Assembly: GCA_905339275.1 (NCBI GenBank)
Contig: CAJPFK010000001.1
Location: forward strand, 930,001-994,000
DNA: 64,000 nt
Source of the DNA: Methylophilaceae bacterium
GTDB taxonomy: Bacteria; Pseudomonadota; Gammaproteobacteria; Burkholderiales; Methylophilaceae
Direction: 5' to 3'
In this document: one piece after another, positions 1 through 8,573 of the stretch
How the letters are laid out: each line of letters starts with the position of its first letter
Position numbering within the stretch: the stretch's first letter is position 1
Made by a program: the position numbers and the translations under genes
Notes under the pieces: model-generated
What the model was told of the DNA's origin: nothing
The model's database searches: none
Seen by the model: the letters and a program-made list of their open reading frames with translations, nothing else

Positions 1-12
1 GGGGAAATAACG

Positions 13-1137
13 ATGAGGAATTTGCGTGTAGGTATTGCTGGCTTGGGCAGGATAGGGCGTGGGATTTTAAGGGCGAATCATGCAAAATATGCCGGAGGCA
101 GGTTCGATATCTGTGTTGTCTGCGACGTGATGCCTATTGATCAGGTGGCTTACCTGCTGGCGCACGACAGTACCTACGGCAAACCTTCTTTTTCCGTCGA
201 CTATATCGAAAATGACCTGGTTCTTGGCGGGAAGCGCGTGCGATATGCCAGGGTGGATCGCCGCCGCCGTCCTTCCGAAGATAACTTCAGCGTATTGCGA
301 GAGTTCGATCTGGATGTGTTCATTGATGCTACCGGCACAGCCTCGATAGATGACCTGCGTGCGGTTATCGAGAAGAAGGTTGCCAGGAGAGTGCTGTGTA
401 CCGCCAATATTGCCGGCTGCGATCTCAGCGTGGTCTATGGCGTCAATGACCATCAGTACGATCCGCGCAAGCATTTCATCATGACATCCAATACCTGCAC
501 CGGTAATGCCATGGCCCCGGTTGCTTACGTGCTGGACAAGCATATCGGCATCGACTACGCACGTATCATCACGCTTCACCCGGCACTTTCCGACCAGCGG
601 GCGCTGGACGGCTATCATGCGATTCCGCAGCTGGGCCGGGCGTGTGCAGCGTCCATCATCCCGACCAGCACCCAAGTTGCCAATTCCACCGTAATGGCAT
701 TGCCGGCCCTGGCCGGCAAGCTGGATTCCATTTCCTACAGGGTGCCAACGGAGATTGTTTCAACCATCGACATAACCGCAACCCTATCCAGGGATACGAC
801 GCTGGAGGAGTGCGTCGAATTGTTCGAGGAATATGCGCGCAATGAACTTGCCGGTATCATTCACTGCGATTTCGGCGCCTGGGGCTATGAGCGTACCAGT
901 ATCGATTATCTGGGCACGCAATATTCCTCAATCCTGCTGATGAAGCACCTGACCATCATGAATGGCCGTCAGCTAGGGCTTTCGCTGATGCATGACAATG
1001 AAGTTGCCTATTGCCATCGAGTCCTTGACGTGCTCGGGGTATTGAATGGCAAAAGGTCGCATAGAAAGGCAGGGCACAAGGCCGAGGTGCTGCACGCCCG
1101 CAACATGCAAAAACCCGCTATGGCCTTGCATTTATAA
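13..1137 (+). CDS. GAPDH-superfamily dehydrogenase, Epd/GapB-like
   Basis: A 374-residue NAD-dependent aldehyde/phosphate dehydrogenase of the glyceraldehyde-3-phosphate dehydrogenase superfamily. The N-terminal Rossmann motif GLGRIGRG lies at residues 10-17. The catalytic Cys is about residue 162 (SNTCTGNAMAP) and the catalytic His about residue 189 (TLHPALSDQ). The active-site surroundings depart from classical GapA: SCTTN reads TCTGN, and the phosphate-site STGAA reads STQVA. The stretch after the His (SDQ..LDGYH..., IIPTST) is closer to erythrose-4-phosphate dehydrogenase (Epd) than to glycolytic GAPDH, so the substrate could be erythrose-4-phosphate, which would feed pyridoxal phosphate synthesis. 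That assignment is inference. Only 12 bases precede the start in the window, so the promoter is not visible. The 3' end overlaps the convergent signalling gene by 20 bases. Confidence 0.8.
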   Translation: MRNLRVGIAGLGRIGRGILRANHAKYAGGRFDICVVCDVMPIDQVAYLLAHDSTYGKPSFSVDYIENDLVLGGKRVRYARVDRRRRPSEDNFSVLREFDLDVFIDATGTASIDDLRAVIEKKVARRVLCTANIAGCDLSVVYGVNDHQYDPRKHFIMTSNTCTGNAMAPVAYVLDKHIGIDYARIITLHPALSDQRALDGYHAIPQLGRACAASIIPTSTQVANSTVMALPALAGKLDSISYRVPTEIVSTIDITATLSRDTTLEECVELFEEYARNELAGIIHCDFGAWGYERTSIDYLGTQYSSILLMKHLTIMNGRQLGLSLMHDNEVAYCHRVLDVLGVLNGKRSHRKAGHKAEVLHARNMQKPAMALHL

Positions 1138-3256
1138 ATTCCACCAGATCTTTCATGCTCATGGGCCGGCTCAACAGGTAGCCTTGTATCTGATCGCAGC
1201 CGATTGCAGCAAGGAAGTTCTTCTGGGATTCCGTTTCCACGCCCTCGGCGATCACTTTCAGGCCCAGGTTCTTCCCCAACGCGACGATGGCCCGGAGAAT
1301 CGCCTGGTCGGCCGTATCCTCTTCCAGGTTTCTGACGAAACTTTGATCGATCTTCAGGTGGTCGATGGGAAAGCTTTTCAGATAGCTCATGCTGGAGTAG
1401 CCGGTGCCGAAATCATCAATCGCGAGTCTTATGCCCAATGATTTAAGCCGTTTCAGAATGTCGGTGAATTTCGACGGCTGGCTTACCAAAGTCCCTTCCG
1501 TGATTTCCAGTTCAAGGCAGGATGGGTGCAGATGTGATTGCGCCATCACCTGTTCTATCATCTCCGGCAGATGGGGATTATAGAACTGCCGGGGCGAGAT
1601 GTTGATGGAAATCGGCAGAACATGGCCGGTCTGCTGGTGCAGGTATACGGATTGCCTGCAGGCTTCTTCCAGCACCCATTCGCCGATCTGCTCGATCAGT
1701 ACGCTTTCTTCTGCGATGGGGATGAATTTTGCAGGCGAGACCATTCCCTGTAGCGGGCTGTGCCAGCGTATCAAAGCCTCCAGGCCAGTGATTCTGCCCG
1801 AATACAGGCACATCTTGGGCTGATAATACAGTTCGAATTCATCATTTTTGATGGCGCGCCGTAAATGATATTCAAGCTCGAGGCGTTCCAGCAGCATGGC
1901 ATTCAGCTCCCTGGTGTAGAACTGAAAGTTGTTCTTGCCGGCCTGCTTGGCCTTATACATGGCATTGTCGGCATGCTTGAGCAGGGTATCGATATCCTTG
2001 CCGTCATCCGGGAACATGCTGATCCCCAGGCTGCAAGTCACGACGAACTCTCTTGGATCAATATGACAAGGCTGGGCGACGGTTACCAGGATTCGTTGGA
2101 GGGTATGGCTGAGGGCATCGATACTATGCAGGTTGGAAAGCAGCAGGACGAACTCGTCTCCTCCCGGTCGGGCGACCGTATCGCTGTCCCGGATGCAACT
2201 GGAGAGGCGTTCCGCCATGGTGACCAGCAGCTGGTCGCCGACATGATGCCCCATGCTGTCATTGATATCCTTGAACTGATCCAGATCGACGAAAACGACA
2301 GCGAGCTGGCTTTGCGAACGCTCGGCATTACGGATAGCCTGATGCAGGCGGTCCTTGAGCAGGGCGCGATTGGGCAAGCCGGTCAGGTCGTCGTGCGTCG
2401 CCTGGTATTCGATGATCGCCGTGTTTTCCTTGCGCTCGGTGATATCCTCGACGGTTCCTTCGTAATAGAGCAGGTTGCCGTTCTGGTCTTTCACTGAACG
2501 CGCATTTTCAGATATCCAGATAATGTTGCCGTCGCGACGATAGACCTGGGATTCGAAGTTGGTGACACGTCCTCTCAGTTGCATCAGTTCCGAGAACTCC
2601 TTGCGCTTGTTTTTGTCGACATAGAGTTGTTTTTCAATATCGTTGAGATTGCTGATCAATTCATCCGGGGAATTGAAACCGTAGATTTTGGCGAGCGCAG
2701 GGTTCGCGCTGAGGTAATGGCCATCCTGGGTGGTTTGGAAAATACCCTCCACGGTATTTTCAAAAATGCTGCGATAGCGTTGTTCTGCCTCCAGTATGGC
2801 CTGTTCGCTTTGTTTTTTCGAGGTGATGTCCTGGATAAAGCCTTCCAGTGCTTCGATACCGCCTTGCGGGTTCAGGATGCTTTTACCGCGTTCCGATACC
2901 CATCGGAGTTCTCCTGCACTGTTGATGATGCGGTACTCGATATCGAAAGGCCGGTGGGCATTGATGGCCGCCTGAACGGAGTCGCGGACATGTTTTCGGT
3001 CTTCCTTAAAAGTAATTTCCTCGAAGGTAATACGCCCGCCCTGCATCAGGTCTTCCGGTCGATAGCCGGTCAGGGGAAAGCACCCTTCGCTGATGTAAAG
3101 CATGGTCCAGTGCGCATCCAGCAGGCAACAATAGGCCATGCCATCCAGATTGCTCAGAAGCGAGTTGAGTATATGCTCACGATTGTTCAGCCAATCACGG
3201 ATGAATGGGCTGCCGTCATCATTGTACTGGATCTGCTTTTTAGCGCTCAATGCCAA
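1118..3256 (-). CDS. PAS-PAS-GGDEF-EAL cyclic di-GMP signalling protein
   Basis: A 712-residue cytoplasmic sensor for cyclic di-GMP turnover. Two PAS domains (about residues 30-150 and 155-275, each ending in a DIT PAC-like signature) are followed by a diguanylate cyclase domain with intact GGDEF at 365-369 and a phosphodiesterase domain with intact EAL at 493-495 and a DDFGTGYSS loop near 615. No membrane segment or signal peptide is seen. Because both catalytic motifs are intact, the protein could make or degrade c-di-GMP, and the net direction cannot be read from sequence. The PAS domains probably bind a small ligand or cofactor. It is transcribed away from the tetR/RND region and stands alone. 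Confidence 0.9.
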   Translation of the reverse strand: MALSAKKQIQYNDDGSPFIRDWLNNREHILNSLLSNLDGMAYCCLLDAHWTMLYISEGCFPLTGYRPEDLMQGGRITFEEITFKEDRKHVRDSVQAAINAHRPFDIEYRIINSAGELRWVSERGKSILNPQGGIEALEGFIQDITSKKQSEQAILEAEQRYRSIFENTVEGIFQTTQDGHYLSANPALAKIYGFNSPDELISNLNDIEKQLYVDKNKRKEFSELMQLRGRVTNFESQVYRRDGNIIWISENARSVKDQNGNLLYYEGTVEDITERKENTAIIEYQATHDDLTGLPNRALLKDRLHQAIRNAERSQSQLAVVFVDLDQFKDINDSMGHHVGDQLLVTMAERLSSCIRDSDTVARPGGDEFVLLLSNLHSIDALSHTLQRILVTVAQPCHIDPREFVVTCSLGISMFPDDGKDIDTLLKHADNAMYKAKQAGKNNFQFYTRELNAMLLERLELEYHLRRAIKNDEFELYYQPKMCLYSGRITGLEALIRWHSPLQGMVSPAKFIPIAEESVLIEQIGEWVLEEACRQSVYLHQQTGHVLPISINISPRQFYNPHLPEMIEQVMAQSHLHPSCLELEITEGTLVSQPSKFTDILKRLKSLGIRLAIDDFGTGYSSMSYLKSFPIDHLKIDQSFVRNLEEDTADQAILRAIVALGKNLGLKVIAEGVETESQKNFLAAIGCDQIQGYLLSRPMSMKDLVEFINARP

Positions 3257-3402
3257 TTATGTTTGCGTCCTTCATTATCGTTTTTCTATTGCCCCGGGAC
3301 ATGAAGCAATCATCAAGCCAAGTTCCTGTATGTAAATGAATCTATATAAAACAACTGGATAGATTGGTTTTTTTATACATGTTCCAGCTGAATTCTGCAT
3401 GC

Positions 3403-3431
3403 AAAAAAATAGCGCCCGAATTTGGGGCGCC
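3403..3431 (-). terminator. Rho-independent terminator of the tetR gene
   Basis: A GC-rich hairpin (GCGCCC / GGGCGC, loop GAATTTG) is followed on the minus strand by a T-rich run (A7 on the plus strand at 3403-3409). It sits just downstream of the leftward regulator gene that ends at 3453. Confidence 0.7.
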
Positions 3432-3452
3432 TGGGGTATTTAATTTGGTGCA

Positions 3453-4070
3453 TCATTTTTTTCGTAAGCCGATATGAAATTGAATCAGCTCCCTTGCCTG
3501 ATGGCGGAACCGGATGCCATGAATATCCTTGACCCACATGTGCAGCAGGCCGGTAAAGAACAAGTTGGTATCCTGCGCCAACTGGCTCGGGTCCAGGCCA
3601 TCCCTCAGGTGGCCCTTGATTCTTGCACGTTCATATACCAGCTCAATTTTTTCGGTGATACCGGAGCAATTCGATACTATCTGCTGCAGCACATCTTCAA
3701 GTTCGCCGACATACTCACATTTGATCATCATGATTTCGTAAATCTGCCGTGTCTCAATACTTTCATCAAGCACGTGTATGGTGCCCAGCAGAAAGTTTTC
3801 GATACGGGTGAGCGGTGGTTCCGAACCTTCCACAAGAAGGGTGTCGTCCATGCGGTCAATCAGGGGCAGGAATACCTGCTCGCGCATCGCATGGAACAGC
3901 TCGGTTTTGTTCTTGAAATGCCAATAGACTGCGCCCCTGGTAACGTTTGCCTGTGCGGCAATATGCTCCATGGTGGTACGGCTGACGCCACGCACCAGAA
4001 ATACCTCACGCGCGGCATGGATAATGCTTTGGCGTGTTAATTCAGCATCTTCTTTGGTTTTGCGAACCAT
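3453..4070 (-). CDS. TetR-family repressor of the RND efflux operon (AcrR/TtgR type)
   Basis: A 205-residue TetR/AcrR regulator. The N-terminal helix-turn-helix spans about residues 12-58 (TRQSIIHAAREVFL, TMEHIAAQANVTRGAVYWHFKNK), the canonical AcrR/TtgR/MtrR DNA-binding region. The C-terminal ligand domain is variable but of AcrR length. It is divergent from the RND adaptor gene, and the 130-base gap between them holds overlapping palindromes resembling the E. coli AcrR operator. The likely role is drug-relieved repression of the efflux operon and autoregulation; this rests on family and context, not on direct evidence. Its own terminator lies at 3403-3431. Confidence 0.88.
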   Translation of the reverse strand: MVRKTKEDAELTRQSIIHAAREVFLVRGVSRTTMEHIAAQANVTRGAVYWHFKNKTELFHAMREQVFLPLIDRMDDTLLVEGSEPPLTRIENFLLGTIHVLDESIETRQIYEIMMIKCEYVGELEDVLQQIVSNCSGITEKIELVYERARIKGHLRDGLDPSQLAQDTNLFFTGLLHMWVKDIHGIRFRHQARELIQFHIGLRKK

Positions 4071-4105
4071 GAGTTTTATCTCTAAAAAATAAACTGGATG
4101 GGGGG

Positions 4106-4154
4106 TTTACATACATCTTTGTTTGTATATAATATACATACATTCTAGAATGTA
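4106..4154 (+). promoter_or_regulatory. RND operon promoter overlapped by TetR-type operator palindromes
   Basis: A sigma70-like promoter, TTTACA (4106-4111), 16-base spacer, TATAAT (4128-4133), lies inside three overlapping inverted repeats. One is an AcrR-operator-like element at 4108-4131, beginning TACATACAT and ending TTTGTATATA. The second is a perfect 15-base palindrome, TGTATATAATATACA (4124-4138), covering the -10 box. The third is a perfect 16-base palindrome, TACATTCTAGAATGTA (4139-4154). A repressor bound here would block RNA polymerase. Confidence 0.75.
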
Positions 4155-4202
4155 AGCAAGTAATATCTGTAACAATACTAATTAATGACACGGAGTTACA
4201 TA

Positions 4203-5432
4203 ATGTCCAGCCTTGATTTTTCCAGCCAATATTTCCATCAGTATCGATACGCGATGACAAGTTCTGCAGTATTGATCGTGATGCTGATCATGCTGACGGC
4301 CTGCGGTAAAGGCGAAACTCCTGCCGGGCAGGGCCCTGGTGCAATGATGGCAATGCCGGTGACGGTGGTCGAGGTGCAGCCCTCAACCGTTCCGATCAGT
4401 GCCGAGGCAGTCGCGCAGACCGAGGGAGCCAAGGAGGTTGAGATCAGGGCGCGTGTCGGCGGCATTCTCCTTAAAAGATTATATGAAGAGGGCGCTCCGG
4501 TAAAAGCCGGGCAGCCCATGTTCCTGATTGACCCTGTTCCATATGAAATCGCATTGTCGCAGTCGCGTGCGCAGCTGGCGCAACAACAGGCGCTGATTGA
4601 CCAGGCAAAACGCGAGCAGGAGCGTCTTAAAGGCTTGCTTGAAACACAGTCAGTCAGTCAGCGCGAGTATGACAACGCAGTTTCTGATGAGGCTGTGGCG
4701 AAAGCAGCCATGCAGCAGGCACAGGCCAATCTGCGCGAGGCGGAGCTTAATCTTTCCTATACGACTGTCACGGCTCCCGTGAGCGGAATTTCAGGGCGTT
4801 TCCAGTTTTCCGAGGGCGCATTAATCACGGCAAATACCAGTCTGTTGACGACGGTGGTGCAACTTTCCCCTATCTGGGTGCGGTTCAGTTTTTCCGATAA
4901 TGAGCTTGCCCAATTGGGCGGTCGCCTGACGGAACGGGATGTCAAACAAGTTACGCTGATTTTGCCGGATGGTTCTGAATATCAGCAAAAAGGTAAGCTG
5001 AATTTTGCCGCCAGCCAGATCGATCCGTTGCTGGGGACGCAGCAACTGCGAGCAACCTTCGACAACCATGACCAGGTGCTGCTGCCGGGCCAGTTCGTGC
5101 GTGCCAGGGTGACTACCGGTCAGCGTGACGGCGTATTCCTGTTGCCGCAGACAGCCATCAGCAGTTCGGATCAGGGCAAATTTGTCTATGTCGTCAATGA
5201 AAAGAACGAGGCGACCATCCGCCCGGTTGTTGTCGGTGACTGGGTAGGCAAGGATTGGGTCGTGCTTGAAGGATTGAATGCGGGTGACAAGGTGATTGTG
5301 GACAACATCATCAAGCTGCGCCCGGGTGCGCCTGTCACGCCAACGGTTGCAGGTGAGAAGCCTGCAGAGGCCGAGCCTGCACAGCCGGCGCCTGAGAAAT
5401 CTTCCCAGCTGCTGTCCACTGAACAGGCGTAA
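4203..5432 (+). CDS. RND efflux periplasmic adaptor lipoprotein (AcrA/MexA family)
   Basis: A membrane fusion protein of 409 residues linking an RND pump to its outer-membrane channel. The ATG at 4203 is preferred because GGAG at 4192-4195 sits 7 bases upstream; the in-frame ATG at 4185 lacks a ribosome site, and 4254 is a third option giving a shorter signal. A lipoprotein signal ends in LTAC (Cys about residue 34). Barrel-sandwich and alpha-hairpin regions are visible (IRARVGGILLKRLYEEG, then a Gln/Ala-rich coiled hairpin, then TAPVSGISGRF), followed by beta-barrel sequence and an acidic Pro/Glu-rich tail. It is first in a three-gene operon with the pump and the OprM-like channel. Confidence 0.92.
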   Translation: MSSLDFSSQYFHQYRYAMTSSAVLIVMLIMLTACGKGETPAGQGPGAMMAMPVTVVEVQPSTVPISAEAVAQTEGAKEVEIRARVGGILLKRLYEEGAPVKAGQPMFLIDPVPYEIALSQSRAQLAQQQALIDQAKREQERLKGLLETQSVSQREYDNAVSDEAVAKAAMQQAQANLREAELNLSYTTVTAPVSGISGRFQFSEGALITANTSLLTTVVQLSPIWVRFSFSDNELAQLGGRLTERDVKQVTLILPDGSEYQQKGKLNFAASQIDPLLGTQQLRATFDNHDQVLLPGQFVRARVTTGQRDGVFLLPQTAISSSDQGKFVYVVNEKNEATIRPVVVGDWVGKDWVVLEGLNAGDKVIVDNIIKLRPGAPVTPTVAGEKPAEAEPAQPAPEKSSQLLSTEQA

Positions 5433-5444
5433 GCCGGAGCTGTC

Positions 5445-8400
5445 ATGACCAGATTCTTTATTACTCGTCCGATTTTTGCGTCGGTTCTTTCTATCGTGAT
5501 TGTGCTGGCCGGTTTTGCAGCAGCGATGAAGCTTCCGATTGCGCAGTATCCGCAGATCGCTCCGCCGACTGTCATGATTACTGCAACCTATCCCGGCGCC
5601 AGTGCAGAAACCTTATCCAAAACCGTGGCCGCGCCTATCGAGGAACAGTTGAGCGGTGTCGAGGGACTGCTGTATTTCAACTCGAGCGCCGATTCCAGCG
5701 GTACCTTGACCATCACGGCCACTTTCGAGGTTGGCACGGATGCCGACCAGGCGACATTCAACGTCAGCAACCGGGTCAATATTGCGTTGCCCAGGCTGCC
5801 TGACGACGTTCGCCGTAACGGCCTGGTTGTCCAGAAACGCTCCAACGACCTGCTTCTGGTGGCGATGCTGACTTCGGAAGACGGCACGTTCGACCCGTTG
5901 TATCTCAGCAACTACGGCACCCTGAACGTATTGGATGAACTGAAGCGCATCAAGGGCGTGGGCGACGCAACCATCTTCGGCGCACAGGATTATTCCATGC
6001 GTATCTGGCTACGGCCCGACAGGATGGCGCAACTGGGTATAACGACCACGGATATTGCGACGGCCATACAGGCGCAAAATGCGCAGTACGCTGCCGGCAA
6101 GATCGGCCAGGACCCATCGCCCAGTGACCAGCAGATTGTTTACACCGTGACTGCAAAGGGCCGGCTGATCGATCCGGCTGAGTTCGGCAACATCATCCTG
6201 CGTGCTGACGGCCCACGCGGTGTGCTCTACCTGAAGGATGTGGCGCGTATCGAGCTGGGGTCCCAGAGCTACAATATCCGCACGACATTGAACGGCAAGC
6301 CCGGTGTGGCAATCGGCACTTTCCTGCAAACCGGCGCCAACGCGCTGGATACGGCAGAAGCGATCAAGGCCAAAATGGAGGAGCTGAAAAAACGTTTCCC
6401 CAAAGGCATGGATTACGCTGTTCCCTACGATACCAGTGACTTCGTGAAATCTTCCATTGGCGAGGTTCTCAAAACCCTGGGTGAAGCCATGATCCTCGTG
6501 ATTCTGGTGGTTTTCCTCTTTCTTCAAAGCTGGCGTGCGACACTGATTCCGATTATTGCGGTGCCGATTTCGCTGATCGGGACTTTCGCCGGTTTGTGGA
6601 TGTTCGGATTCTCCATCAATACATTGACGTTGTTTGCGATGGTGCTTTCCATCGGTATCGTGGTTGATGATGCGATCGTGGTGCTGGAAAACGTCGAGCG
6701 CCTGATGAAAGAGGAGAAGTTGTCTCCGCTGAATGCGGCAATCAAATCGATGCAGCAGGTTTCCAGTGCAGTGGTGGCTATTGTGCTGGTCTTGTGTGCG
6801 GTGTTCGTGCCGGTGGCTTTCCTCGGCGGCATTGCCGGTGAGCTTTATCGTCAGTTTGCGGTGACTGTTGCCGTTGCCGTGGTGCTGTCCGGTGTGGTGG
6901 CCCTGACACTGACGCCAGCCTTGTGCGCGCTGCTGCTGAAACATGTGCACGGTGAATCGAGGCTGTTTCGACCTTTCAACCGCTTCTTCGAGGGCCTGAC
7001 CAGGTTTTATACGGGTATGGTTAGCCTGACCCTGCATCATATGATTATCGGCGCGATTGCTTTTATCGGAATCATCGGGCTGGTCATCTATTTGCTGAAG
7101 ATCGTACCGGGGAGCTTCGTTCCGCCCGAGGACCAGGGCTATGTAATCACTGCATTCGTACTGCCTGATGGCGCTACGCTCAACCGCACCAGCAAGACTA
7201 CCGAAGCGGTCCGGGCTCAGATCGCCAAAGATCCTGCGGTTGCAACGCAGTTCATCATCAACGGCATGGATCTGATCGGCGGGGGCAATAAAACCAGTGC
7301 CGGGACCATGTTCGTGAGAATGAAGGACTGGGACGAACGGACCGATACTGCGGATGATATCGTCAAGAAATTGTTCGGTCTGGGGATGAGCCAGCCGGAC
7401 GGCCTGGCCTTTGCCTTCAATCCGCCGGCGATTCGCGGCCTGGGCAGCTCGGGCGGTTTCGAGCTTTACATTCAGGCACGCGGCGACTCCGACCCTGTGC
7501 GTCTGTCCAGTGTGGTGAACAATTTCGTCGAAGCTTTGCAGAAGGAGCCTGCGCTCACCGGTATCAATACCTTCTTCCGTCCGACGGTTCCGCAATTGTT
7601 TGTCGAGGTTGATGAAGCCAAGGCGTTATCGCAGGGCGTTCCTATTGCGGACATCTATGCGACCTTGCAGACCACGATGGGCTCGCTTTACGTTAACGAC
7701 TTCAACCGGTCAGGGCGTACCTATCGCGTGCAGTTGCAGGCAGAGCCCGAATTCCGCATGAAGCCGGAGGACCTGGGCAAGGTTTATGTGCGTGCGAATA
7801 CGGGCATGATGGTGCCATTATCTGCGCTGAGCAAGACGACCAACATTGTCGGCGCCGAGCAGCTTGAGCGGTATAACGGCTTGCTTGCAGCCAAGGTGCT
7901 TGGAGGCGGTGCTGAAGGCGTCAGTTCGGGCGAGGCCATCCAGCTGGTTGAGAAAATCGCCGCAGAGAATCTGCCTGGTGACTATCAGCTTGCCTGGACC
8001 GGACAGGCCTACCAGGAGAAACGTACAGGTTCCGCAGCCGTATTTGCGTTCTCGTTTGCCATCATCATGGTATTCCTGATCCTGGCAGCGCAGTTCGAAA
8101 CATGGGCATTGCCGCTGGCCGTCATCATGGCTGTGCCTTTTGCGCTGACCGGGGCATTGCTTGCAGTGTTTTTCAGAGGCATGCCCAATGATATCTACTT
8201 CCAGATCGGCCTGATCACGCTGATCGGGCTGGCGGCCAAGAATGCCATCCTGATTGTGGAATTTGCCACCCAGAAACTGGAAGAGGGCATGAGCGTGGCC
8301 GAGGCTGCGATCGAGGCGGCGCGGCTGAGGTTCCGTCCGATCGTGATGACTTCGATGGCTTTCGTGCTCGGTATCGTACCGCTGGTAATCGCAACCGGGG

Positions 8401-8573
8401 CTGGTTCGGCAGCGCGTCGCTCCATGGGAACTGGCGTTTTCGGCGGCATGATCCTCGCGACTTTTATCGCAACGATTTTCATCCCGCTGTTTTTCGTCTG
8501 GCTGACGCGCAAGCAGGCTAAATCCGATACCAGAGCGCCTGCCCCGGAAAATATTGAAAAGGAAATGGCATGA
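5445..8573 (+). CDS. RND multidrug efflux permease (AcrB/MexB family, HAE1)
   Basis: An inner-membrane proton/drug antiporter of 1042 residues, the normal length for AcrB/MexB. It has an N-terminal transmembrane helix (FFITRPIFASVLSIVIVLAG), two large periplasmic porter loops, and two sets of membrane helices. The proton-relay pair is in GIVVDDAIVVLENVER near residue 405. The C-terminal half has the matching repeat ending in FIPLFFVWLTRK. The ribosome site GGAG (5436-5439) is 5 bases before the ATG and 12 bases separate it from the adaptor gene. The stop overlaps the start of the next gene. The substrate range cannot be predicted; solvents, dyes and antibiotics are typical of the family. Confidence 0.95.
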   Translation: MTRFFITRPIFASVLSIVIVLAGFAAAMKLPIAQYPQIAPPTVMITATYPGASAETLSKTVAAPIEEQLSGVEGLLYFNSSADSSGTLTITATFEVGTDADQATFNVSNRVNIALPRLPDDVRRNGLVVQKRSNDLLLVAMLTSEDGTFDPLYLSNYGTLNVLDELKRIKGVGDATIFGAQDYSMRIWLRPDRMAQLGITTTDIATAIQAQNAQYAAGKIGQDPSPSDQQIVYTVTAKGRLIDPAEFGNIILRADGPRGVLYLKDVARIELGSQSYNIRTTLNGKPGVAIGTFLQTGANALDTAEAIKAKMEELKKRFPKGMDYAVPYDTSDFVKSSIGEVLKTLGEAMILVILVVFLFLQSWRATLIPIIAVPISLIGTFAGLWMFGFSINTLTLFAMVLSIGIVVDDAIVVLENVERLMKEEKLSPLNAAIKSMQQVSSAVVAIVLVLCAVFVPVAFLGGIAGELYRQFAVTVAVAVVLSGVVALTLTPALCALLLKHVHGESRLFRPFNRFFEGLTRFYTGMVSLTLHHMIIGAIAFIGIIGLVIYLLKIVPGSFVPPEDQGYVITAFVLPDGATLNRTSKTTEAVRAQIAKDPAVATQFIINGMDLIGGGNKTSAGTMFVRMKDWDERTDTADDIVKKLFGLGMSQPDGLAFAFNPPAIRGLGSSGGFELYIQARGDSDPVRLSSVVNNFVEALQKEPALTGINTFFRPTVPQLFVEVDEAKALSQGVPIADIYATLQTTMGSLYVNDFNRSGRTYRVQLQAEPEFRMKPEDLGKVYVRANTGMMVPLSALSKTTNIVGAEQLERYNGLLAAKVLGGGAEGVSSGEAIQLVEKIAAENLPGDYQLAWTGQAYQEKRTGSAAVFAFSFAIIMVFLILAAQFETWALPLAVIMAVPFALTGALLAVFFRGMPNDIYFQIGLITLIGLAAKNAILIVEFATQKLEEGMSVAEAAIEAARLRFRPIVMTSMAFVLGIVPLVIATGAGSAARRSMGTGVFGGMILATFIATIFIPLFFVWLTRKQAKSDTRAPAPENIEKEMA

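Noticed and set aside
67-675. A 202-codon minus-strand frame opposite the GAPDH-like gene
   Set aside because: It mirrors a well-supported coding gene, has an unlikely amino acid composition and no family resemblance.
6009-7595. A 528-codon minus-strand frame inside the RND pump gene
   Set aside because: It is a long antisense shadow of a highly conserved pump; its residues are rich in His, Gln and Arg and match no known family.
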